Source: Streptomyces cellostaticus (GTDB lineage Bacteria; Actinomycetota; Actinomycetes; Streptomycetales; Streptomycetaceae). Taken from it: DNA of 64,000 bases. The notes under the pieces are model-generated. The model worked only from the letters and a program-made list of their open reading frames with translations, ran no database searches and was not told the DNA's origin. Within the stretch, counting starts at the first letter, position 1, and every line of letters starts with the position of its first letter. The DNA lies in NCBI RefSeq assembly GCF_023630175.1, contig NZ_JALLIN010000012.1:90763-154762 (forward strand), read 5' to 3'. Positions 54,846-64,000 of this stretch are shown in pieces. Position numbers and translations under genes: made by a program.

Positions 54846-55432
54846 GCGCACCATCCGGCCGAGGCCCGCCCACGGCCCGGCCGGCACAAGCCAGCACCAC
54901 CCGGACAGGGGCCGAAACCCCCCTCACCTGCCCGGCTCGCGGACCCGGTGCGTCCTCTCACCGGGTCCGCCCAGAGCGCTTCGACCGACCCGGCGGGGAC
55001 GGCCCGCCGGGCCATCGGCACCGGAGCCCCGGACCACGTGACCGAAGGTCGCGCCGCACCCCGGATCCGGGGATCCGTTCGGGTCGCCGCCGCGCGCCGC
55101 CACACCCCGGCCGCCGCGGGCGGCACAGCCTCCGGGGGAGCAGAAAGGGGCCGGTCGACGGTCGGGACCCGGCCGGCCGCCCGGGCGGGCATCGGCAGGG
55201 CCGCGGCGCGCGCCTCGGGAAAAGGGGGACCGCCCCCTCACCTCTCGCCTCCCGCTCCCCGCCACCCGCCCGGGCCGCCGCGGCCGCCCGGGCGCGCCCG
55301 CGGCGGCACGGGAGGACGCACGGATGCGAGTACCCGTGTACCCATACGGATACGGAGAGAGCGGGACGGGGTGGGAGCGGACCCGGGCCCAGCCCCGGAG
55401 CGGGTTCCGGTCCGCCGGGGGCCGAACACGAG

Positions 55433-55446
55433 TGGGAGCGCTCCCA
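55433..55446. promoter_or_regulatory. perfect CebR box TGGGAGCGCTCCCA
   Basis: The 14-bp palindrome equals the consensus of CebR, the Streptomyces repressor of cellobiose uptake, at all positions. It lies 172 bases before the sensor phosphatase gene. No cebEFG or beta-glucosidase gene is in the window. Confidence 0.7.
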
Positions 55447-55617
55447 CCCCTGACTCGTGAAGTTATCGCACACAGCACCCGCTGTAAACGCCTGCCGCGA
55501 CACCTGTGATACGGCACTGGTGGAGAGGCTTGGGGCGCACGGGACGGGAGAGGCGAGGGCGTCCACAGCTCGGGACGGACGTAGCCATCTTCAATCACCC
55601 AGTGCTAGAAATGTCGC

Positions 55618-58308
55618 ATGTCGGACCGATTCGGCCGATTCAGGCGCTGGTCTTGGCGCTCCATGATCGGCAACCCACGCAGCGTCGCCGGACAGGTCTT
55701 CCTCCTGCAGGTGGCCCTCGTGGTCCTCCTCGTGGTCTGCGCCGTCATCGCCCTCGTGCTGCAGTCGGAGCGGGACACCACCACGGAGGCCAAACGCCGG
55801 TCCATAGCCGTCGCGCAGACCTTCGCCCATTCCCCGGGCGTCCAGCAGGCGCTGGACACCCCCGACCCCTCGAAGGTCCTCCAGCCGCTCACCGAGGCGG
55901 GACGCAAGACCGCGGGCGTCGACTTCATCGTGGTCCTGGACACCAAGGGCATCCGCTACACCCATCCGATACCGGACCGCATCGGCAAGCGGTTCGTGGG
56001 CCGGATAGGCCCCTCGCTGGCCGGCCGGGTCTACACCGAGAGCGTGCACGGCCCGCTGGGCCACGAGGTGCAGGCGACCGTGCCCATCCGGAACGACGAC
56101 GGCAAGGTGATCGCCCTGGTCTCCGCCGGACTGAAGGTCAAGAACGTCACCAGCCAGGTGAACCGGCAGTTGCCGATCATCCTGGGCGCCGGGGCCGGCG
56201 CGCTCGTGCTGTCGACCGGCGGGACCGCCCTGATGGGCCGGCGGCTGCGGCGGCAGACCCACAGCCTGGCCCCGGAAGAGATGACCCGCATGTACGAGCA
56301 CCACGACACGGTGCTGCACTCGGTGCGGGAGGGCGTGCTCATCGTCGGTCACGACGGACGGCTGCTGCTCGCCAACGACGAGGCCAGGCGGCTGCTGGAG
56401 CTGCCCCCTCAGGCCGAGGGGCGCAGTGTGCGGGAGCTGTCGCACCTCGAACCGGAGACGGTGGAACTGCTCGGCTCCGGGCACGAGGCCAACGACGAGG
56501 TGCACTTCGCCGGCGGGCGGCTGCTGGTGGTCAACCAGCGGCCCACCGACGGCGCGGGGGCCTGCGGCGGGACCGTGGTGACGCTGCGCGACTCCACCGA
56601 GCTCCAGGCCGTGTCCGGCCGGGCCGAGGTCACCCGGGAGCGGCTGGAGCTGCTGTACGACGCGGGGCTGGGCATCGGCACCACCCTCGACGTGGTCCGC
56701 ACGGCAGACGAGCTGGCCGCGGTCGCCGTCCCCCGCTTCGCGGACTTCGTCACCGTGGACCTGGCCGACAACGTCCTGCACGGGGAGGAGCCCGCCCCGA
56801 CCGCCACGGACATCCGGCGGGTCACCGTGAACGGCATCCGGGACGACCACCCGCTCTACGAGAAGGGCTGCCTGATCGACTTCCTGCCCTCCACCCCGCA
56901 GGCGCGCGGTTTCAACGCCGGCCGTTCCGAGCTGGTGCCCAACCTGGCGAGCGCCCCGGGCTGGCAGGCCCAGGACCCCTCCCGCACCCGGCGCATCCTG
57001 GACTACGGCATCCACTCGCTCATCGCCGCCCCGATCCAGGCGCGCGGTGTCGTCCTGGGCATGGCGAACTTCTACCGTTCCAAACAGGAGCCCTTCGACG
57101 AGGAGGAGCTGTCGCTGGCGGACGAGCTGGTGGCCCGGGCCGCGGTCAGCATCGACAACGCCCGCCGGTACACCCGCGAGCACGCGCTCGCGGTCACCCT
57201 GCAGCGCAGCCTGCTGCCTCGGGCGCTGCCCGAGCAGAGCGCCCTCGACGTCGCCTACCGCTACCTTCCGGCGCAGTCCGGCGTGAGCGGGGACTGGTTC
57301 GACGTGATCCCGCTGCCCGGCGGCCGGGTGGCGCTGGCCGTGGGTGACGTGGTCGGGCACGGTCTGCACGCGGCGGCGACCATGGGCCGGCTGCGCACCG
57401 CGGTGCACAACTTCTCCACGCTCGACCTGCCGCCGGACGAGCTGCTCAGCCACCTGGACGACCTCGTCGGCCGTATCGACCAGGACGAGGCCCGGGCGGA
57501 GGCGGCGGCGGAGATCGTCGGCGCCACCTGCCTGTACGCGATCTACGACCCGGTGACCCGCCGCTGCGTGATGGCGCGGGCCGGGCACCTGGCGCCCGCG
57601 CTGGTCTACCCCGACGGCCGCGTCACGTTCCCCGACGTGCCGGCCGGGCCGCCGCTGGGCCTGGGCGGCATGCCGTTCCGGACGGCCGAGCTGGAGCTGC
57701 CCGAGGGCAGTCAGCTCGTTCTCTACACCGACGGGCTCATCGAGGACCGCAGGCGTGACCTGGACGTGAGCATGGAGCTGCTGCGCCTGGCGCTGTCGGG
57801 CCATCCCGACCGGTCGCCGGAGGAGGGCTGCCAGGCGGTGCTGGACGAACTGCTGCCCGAGCGCCCCAAGGACGACGTGGCCCTGCTGATCGCGCGCACC
57901 CGGGCGCTGCCGCCGGAGAACGTCGCCGACTGGGATGTTCCTCGGGACCCGGCCGCCGTGTCGGGGATGCGCGGCGCGGTGTCCGCCAAGCTGGAGGAGT
58001 GGGGTCTGTCGGAGCTGGGCTTCGGTATGGAGCTGGTCCTGAGCGAGCTGATCACCAACGCCATCCGCTACGGCTCCGACCCGGTCCACGTACGGCTGAT
58101 CCGGGACCGGGTGCTGATCTGCGAGGTGGCCGACGGCAGCAGCACCTCGCCGCACCTCCGGTACGCCGCGACGACCGACGAGGGAGGCCGGGGACTGTTC
58201 CTGGTCTCCCAGATGACCGAGCGCTGGGGCACCCGGTACACCCCCCAGGGCAAGGTGATCTGGGCGGAGGTGGCGCTGCCGGACCTCTCGGCGCTCCTCG
58301 GCGAGTGA
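55618..58308 (+). CDS. membrane sensor SpoIIE-type phosphatase with ATPase domain
   Basis: This 896-residue protein has a first membrane helix at about 25-48 and an extracellular single-Cache domain of CitA/DcuS type (about 50-180, 'FIVVLDTKGIRYTHPIPDRI'). A second helix is at about 187-205. Then come a PAS domain ('VREGVLIVGHDGRLLLANDE'), a GAF domain (about 345-525), a PP2C phosphatase ('GVSGDWFDVIPL', 'VGDVVGHGLHAAATMG', 'VLYTDGLIEDRRRDLD') and a C-terminal HATPase (anti-sigma kinase-like) domain ('LVLSELITNAIRYGSD', 'DEGGRGLFLVSQM'). It could sense a carboxylate and set the phosphorylation of an anti-anti-sigma factor. The start lacks a strong ribosome binding site. Confidence 0.92.
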   Translation: MSDRFGRFRRWSWRSMIGNPRSVAGQVFLLQVALVVLLVVCAVIALVLQSERDTTTEAKRRSIAVAQTFAHSPGVQQALDTPDPSKVLQPLTEAGRKTAGVDFIVVLDTKGIRYTHPIPDRIGKRFVGRIGPSLAGRVYTESVHGPLGHEVQATVPIRNDDGKVIALVSAGLKVKNVTSQVNRQLPIILGAGAGALVLSTGGTALMGRRLRRQTHSLAPEEMTRMYEHHDTVLHSVREGVLIVGHDGRLLLANDEARRLLELPPQAEGRSVRELSHLEPETVELLGSGHEANDEVHFAGGRLLVVNQRPTDGAGACGGTVVTLRDSTELQAVSGRAEVTRERLELLYDAGLGIGTTLDVVRTADELAAVAVPRFADFVTVDLADNVLHGEEPAPTATDIRRVTVNGIRDDHPLYEKGCLIDFLPSTPQARGFNAGRSELVPNLASAPGWQAQDPSRTRRILDYGIHSLIAAPIQARGVVLGMANFYRSKQEPFDEEELSLADELVARAAVSIDNARRYTREHALAVTLQRSLLPRALPEQSALDVAYRYLPAQSGVSGDWFDVIPLPGGRVALAVGDVVGHGLHAAATMGRLRTAVHNFSTLDLPPDELLSHLDDLVGRIDQDEARAEAAAEIVGATCLYAIYDPVTRRCVMARAGHLAPALVYPDGRVTFPDVPAGPPLGLGGMPFRTAELELPEGSQLVLYTDGLIEDRRRDLDVSMELLRLALSGHPDRSPEEGCQAVLDELLPERPKDDVALLIARTRALPPENVADWDVPRDPAAVSGMRGAVSAKLEEWGLSELGFGMELVLSELITNAIRYGSDPVHVRLIRDRVLICEVADGSSTSPHLRYAATTDEGGRGLFLVSQMTERWGTRYTPQGKVIWAEVALPDLSALLGE

Positions 58309-58344
58309 GCCGCGGGAGCGGCGGCCCCCGGACCGCCGACGGCG

Positions 58345-58382
58345 CGAGGGCCGCACCCCCGCTGCCGGGGGTGCGGCCCTCG
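58345..58382. terminator. bidirectional hairpin terminator
   Basis: A 16-bp perfect stem (CGAGGGCCGCACCCCC) with a 6-base loop lies between the convergent sensor phosphatase and aconitase genes. Confidence 0.9.
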
Positions 58383-58400
58383 TCCGCCGTGCCGTGCCGC

Positions 58401-61218
<2,818 letters not shown>

Positions 61219-61249
61219 GGAGTGGCGACCACGGTGCGCCTTCGGCAGA

Positions 61250-61267
61250 TATCTCGATGTCGAGATA
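61250..61267 (-). promoter_or_regulatory. 18-bp perfect palindrome, candidate TamR site
   Basis: TATCTCGATGTCGAGATA is a perfect 8-bp-arm palindrome 132 bases before acnA. TamR, a MarR-family regulator of S. coelicolor, is reported to control aconitase, which makes it the first candidate; I could not compare this sequence with the published site. Confidence 0.55.
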
Positions 61268-61876
61268 ACTCTAATACATGGGGCCCGGCTGGTCATGTCC
61301 GGCCGGGCATCCGCCCTCGACGAATCGAGGCGTTCGAAGGCGAACGCGGCCGTTTCGGCTTCCCCACCGACGAGCCCGGGTCGCACGAGGGGACGAGGGG
61401 ACGCATCGGGCGTCAGCCCCCTCCCAGGGAAACGGCGCGCCAGAACTGCTCGAACGTGACCTTGCCCACGGTTCGAGCGCGCCCTCCGTACCCTCGGCGG
61501 AGTCGAGCAGCCCGTAGGGCGAGGAGGGTGGGCGCTGAACTCCTCGGCGGCGCCGGGCGCCGGCGCCACGCGCCCGGCACGTCAGAGACACGGAAGCCGG
61601 AGTGACCCCCTGAGCCCGGACACCGGCCCTGTTGCGGCGCCGACCCCGTTGCGGCGCCGACTCTGGCGTGGCGCCGGCCGGGCACGCACCCGCACGCCCT
61701 CGCGCCTTCCGGGGGTGCGGCCCGCGTTCGCTCCGGCGGAACCCGCCCACGCCGGGCGAACCGGTGTGCACCGGACACGGCCCCGCGGCCGCCCCCGACC
61801 GCCACCCATCCCTCCGCCGTTACGGGGTATCCGAGTTGGGCGTCACCCGGCCCGGAACCCACCCGAGGAGGCACCC

Positions 61877-62077
61877 ATGCCACTGACTTTCCGCAAGAGC
61901 TTCCGGATCCTGCCCGGGGTCCGGCTGAACATCAACCGGCACTCCTGGTCCATCACCACCGGCGGCGGCAAACACGGGCCGCGGCACACCCACAGCAGCA
62001 CCGGACGGCGTACGACGTCGATGGATCTGCCCGGCCCCTTCGGGTGGCGCCGCACCCGGACGAGCAAGGGGCACTAA
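61877..62077 (+). CDS. DUF4236 small protein
   Basis: This 66-residue basic protein begins 'MPLTFRKSFRILPGVRLNIN', the DUF4236 signature, followed by a Ser/Thr/Gly-rich 'HSWSITTGGGKHGPRHTHSS' and an Arg-rich end. The ATG has GAGGAGG 6 bases upstream. The function is unknown; the domain is often found at the start of larger proteins, but here it stands alone. It lies 64 bases before the murA-like gene on the same strand. Confidence 0.8.
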   Translation: MPLTFRKSFRILPGVRLNINRHSWSITTGGGKHGPRHTHSSTGRRTTSMDLPGPFGWRRTRTSKGH

Positions 62078-62113
62078 CGGGGCGTCACCCGAACGGACCC
62101 CCCAGGAGGCGCC

Positions 62114-62130
62114 ATCTCATATCTGAGATA
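62114..62130 (+). promoter_or_regulatory. palindrome directly upstream of the HTH-MurA gene
   Basis: ATCTCATATCTGAGAT has perfect 6-bp arms, with a nested TATCTGAGATA. The GATAAC at 62127-62132 is placed like a -10 element for transcription starting at the ATG (62142). A protein bound here would block that promoter. Confidence 0.55.
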
Positions 62131-62141
62131 ACCTCAGCCTC

Positions 62142-63671
62142 ATGGCAGACGACTACCTCGTACGCATCGGCAAGCTCATCCGTGATGCCCGGCAACACCG
62201 CGGCTGGACACAGGCGCAGCTCGCGGAGGCCCTCGGCACCAGTCAGAGCGCCGTCAACCGCATCGAGCGCGGGAACCAGAACATCAGCCTTGAGATGATC
62301 GCCCGAATCGGTGAAGCCCTGGACAGCGAGATCGTGTCGCTGGGCTATGCGGGTCCGATGCATCTGCGAGTGGTGGGCGGCCGCCGGCTGTCCGGTGCCA
62401 TCGACGTCAAGACCAGCAAGAACGCCTGCGTGGCCCTGCTGTGCGCCTCACTGCTCAACAAGGGGCGCACGGTGCTGCGCCGGGTGGCACGGATCGAGGA
62501 GGTGTACCGCCTGCTGGAGGTGCTCAACTCCATCGGCGTGCGCACCCGCTGGATCAACGACGGCGTCGACCTGGAACTCGTCCCGCCGGCCGAACTGGAG
62601 ATGGCGGCGATCGACGCGGAGGCGGCCGTCCGCACCCGCTCCATCATCATGTTCCTCGGCCCGCTGCTGCACCGCATGGACAGCTTCAAGCTGCCGTACG
62701 CCGGCGGCTGCGACCTCGGTACCCGGACCATCGAACCGCACATGATCGCACTGCGACGGTTCGGCCTGGACGTCGCGGCCACCGAGGGCCAGTACCACGC
62801 CCAGGTGGACCGGACGGTCAGCCCCGACCGCCCGATCGTCCTGACCGAGCGCGGCGACACGGTGACGGAGAACGCGCTGCTCGCCGCCGCCCGGCACGAC
62901 GGCGTGACGGTCATCCGCAACGCCTCCTCCAACTACATGGTCCAGGACCTGTGCTTCTTCCTGGAGGCGCTGGGCGTCAGGGTCGAGGGCATCGGCACCA
63001 CCACACTGACCGTGCACGGCGTGCCCAACATCGACGCGGACGTCGACTACTCCCCCTCCGAGGACCCGGTCGAGGCGATGAGCCTGCTGGCCGCCGCCGT
63101 GGTGACGGAGTCGGAGCTGACGGTTCGCCGGGTGCCGATCGAGTTCCTGGAGATCGAGCTGGCGGTACTGGAGGAGATGGGCCTCGACCACGACCGGTCC
63201 CCCGAGTACTTCGCGGACAACGGCCGCACCCGCCTGGTCGACCTGACCGTCCGCCCCTCCAAGCTCGAAGCCCCCATCGACAAGATCCACCCCATGCCCT
63301 TCCCGGGCCTGAACATCGACAACGTCCCCTTCTTCGCGGCCATCGCGGCGGTGGCCTCCGGCCAGACCCTGATCCACGACTGGGTGTACGACAACCGCGC
63401 GATCTACCTGACCGACCTCAACCGCCTCGGCGGCCGACTGCAGTTGCTGGACCCGCACCGCGTCCTGGTCGAGGGCCCGACCCGCTGGCGCGCCGCCGAG
63501 ATGATGTGCCCGCCGGCGCTGCGCCCCGCGGTGGTCGTCCTGCTGGCGATGATGGCGGCCGAGGGCACCTCGGTGCTGCGCAACGTGTACGTCATCAACC
63601 GGGGTTACGAGGACCTGGCGGAGCGGCTGAACTCGATCGGGGCACAGATCGAGATCTTCCGGGACATCTGA
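62142..63671 (+). CDS. XRE DNA-binding domain fused to a MurA-like enolpyruvyl transferase
   Basis: In this 509-residue protein residues 8-62 form a Cro/C1-type helix-turn-helix ('IGKLIRDARQHRGWTQAQLA', 'GTSQSAVNRIERGNQNISLE'). From about residue 72 it is an EPSP-synthase/MurA fold. 'KTSKNACVALLCASLL' corresponds to the MurA Lys-Asn site, and 'YAGGCDLGTRTIEPH' keeps the catalytic Cys of MurA. The family normally adds enolpyruvate to UDP-GlcNAc in peptidoglycan synthesis. The ATG has no ribosome binding site, so the transcript is probably leaderless. It may be a regulator that senses a cell-wall precursor, an enzyme, or both. Confidence 0.9.
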   Translation: MADDYLVRIGKLIRDARQHRGWTQAQLAEALGTSQSAVNRIERGNQNISLEMIARIGEALDSEIVSLGYAGPMHLRVVGGRRLSGAIDVKTSKNACVALLCASLLNKGRTVLRRVARIEEVYRLLEVLNSIGVRTRWINDGVDLELVPPAELEMAAIDAEAAVRTRSIIMFLGPLLHRMDSFKLPYAGGCDLGTRTIEPHMIALRRFGLDVAATEGQYHAQVDRTVSPDRPIVLTERGDTVTENALLAAARHDGVTVIRNASSNYMVQDLCFFLEALGVRVEGIGTTTLTVHGVPNIDADVDYSPSEDPVEAMSLLAAAVVTESELTVRRVPIEFLEIELAVLEEMGLDHDRSPEYFADNGRTRLVDLTVRPSKLEAPIDKIHPMPFPGLNIDNVPFFAAIAAVASGQTLIHDWVYDNRAIYLTDLNRLGGRLQLLDPHRVLVEGPTRWRAAEMMCPPALRPAVVVLLAMMAAEGTSVLRNVYVINRGYEDLAERLNSIGAQIEIFRDI

Positions 63672-64000
63672 AAATTCTAAGAAAAGCTACTACCGCTCCC
63701 CTCCTGACCTGAATGCGAGACGGGAGGGGGGCATGTGGACGCCACTGGGACTTTTCTGGAACTTCTGGCCGGGCGCGGAGGCTTTGGAGTGACAGGCACA
63801 TCACGTGATCCGTCATCGGAAAGGTGCCGGCCTGAGCACGCCACAGAAAAGGCCAGTTCGGAGGCGCATTCTCTGCTTGATGTGCAACTTGAGGGCGCCC
63901 AGAGCGTCGCACGAGCGTCACGGCGGACAGTGCCGGGTCGGTGTCGGACCACCCGGCCTCGCGGGCGAGCGAGGCGGATCCCTCGGGATGATCTGGTTGC
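63672..64000. other. right-edge region without a supported large gene
   Basis: The first 30 bases are AT-rich (AAAATTCTAAGAAAAGC). An inverted repeat (CCCCTCC at 63698-63704 with GGAGGGG at 63723-63729) could terminate the MurA-like gene. A 19-codon frame at 63733 has a strong ribosome binding site; otherwise nothing is recognisable. Confidence 0.45.
63733..63792 (+). CDS. possible 19-residue Trp-rich peptide
   Basis: The frame ATG to TGA encodes MWTPLGLFWNFWPGAEALE, with GGGAGGGGGG just upstream. The upstream inverted repeat would mask that ribosome binding site. Three Trp and two Phe in 19 residues is unusual for a chance frame in this composition, but no homologue is known to me. Confidence 0.25.
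   Translation: MWTPLGLFWNFWPGAEALE

Larger units (their letters stand above)
54640..55617. other. 978-bp gene-free region
   Basis: No convincing gene is seen on either strand; open frames are GC-driven and lack ribosome binding sites. The left 210 bases are AT-richer and hold the operators of the GH92 remnant. The middle is Pro/Arg-codon-like noise. The right end holds a CebR box and the promoter region of the sensor phosphatase gene. It may be the scar of a lost sugar-use gene. Confidence 0.6.

Noticed and set aside
63677..63952. Minus-strand open frame at the right edge
   Set aside because: It has no ribosome binding site or recognisable domain, and it covers the terminator of the upstream gene.

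Overview
The DNA is very GC-rich, most genes use GTG or ATG starts with clear purine-rich ribosome binding sites, and the gene content is that of a Streptomyces chromosome core. A whiI-type sporulation regulator, a coproporphyrin-dependent haem pathway, xylFGH with a ROK repressor, an ngcEFG-type transporter and an aconitase follow one another in the order I remember from the S. coelicolor region running from murC to sacA. That synteny statement is from memory and was not computed. I see no integrase, transposase gene, phage gene, CRISPR array, rRNA or tRNA.

Left part (1-7640). The window opens inside the start of a probable FxSxx-COOH RiPP precursor on the minus strand. It is followed by a SpoIIE-type phosphatase whose GAF-like region is split by a glycine-rich insertion, and by a SLATT-domain membrane protein. 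Next come murC and msrB as an operon, a small conserved protein, a RibD-C-type reductase and a divergent zapE ATPase. Two intergenic spaces here carry members of a repeat family; its best copies (2740-2897 and 18436-18602) have terminal inverted repeats and look like miniature transposable elements.

Middle-left (7640-18600). A small exported protein precedes a translationally coupled carbonic anhydrase/SulP pair (probable bicarbonate uptake and hydration). Then come an SPFH protein, a lipoprotein polysaccharide deacetylase and a Pth2-like hydrolase. A three-gene cassette follows, made of a DUF692 multinuclear iron enzyme fused to its probable partner domain, a DUF4142 protein and a TIGR04222-like membrane protein. 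It is the best candidate in the window for an uncharacterised modification system. A secreted tripeptidyl-aminopeptidase-like hydrolase ends the block.

Centre (18600-34600). hemQ, the porphyrinogen oxidase gene and hemE give late haem synthesis. Among them lie a DUF4349 lipoprotein, a flavin disulfide reductase, a small protein and a rhomboid protease. Next are a DUF3000 protein, whiI with a recognisable WhiG-type promoter, an RNase D-like protein, the fadA/fadB beta-oxidation pair, an LCP cell-wall ligase and a NYN/PIN-type protein.

Right part (34600-49200) is mostly minus strand: a DUF4190 protein with a palindromic operator, a GT39-like transferase, an amino acid permease, dxs, xylH-xylG-xylF, rok7B7, and ngcG-ngcF-ngcE with a DasR-box-like sequence upstream.

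Right end (49200-64000). A large secreted GH92 alpha-mannosidase faces the remains of a second GH92 gene that carries at least three inactivating lesions. The two share a LacI-type operator. A nearly 1-kb gene-free space contains a perfect CebR box, followed by a sensor SpoIIE phosphatase with a CitA/DcuS-like extracellular domain. Aconitase has a strong palindrome of possible TamR type in its leader. The window closes with a DUF4236 protein and a MurA homologue fused to an N-terminal XRE DNA-binding domain, which has its own palindrome just upstream and no visible ribosome binding site.
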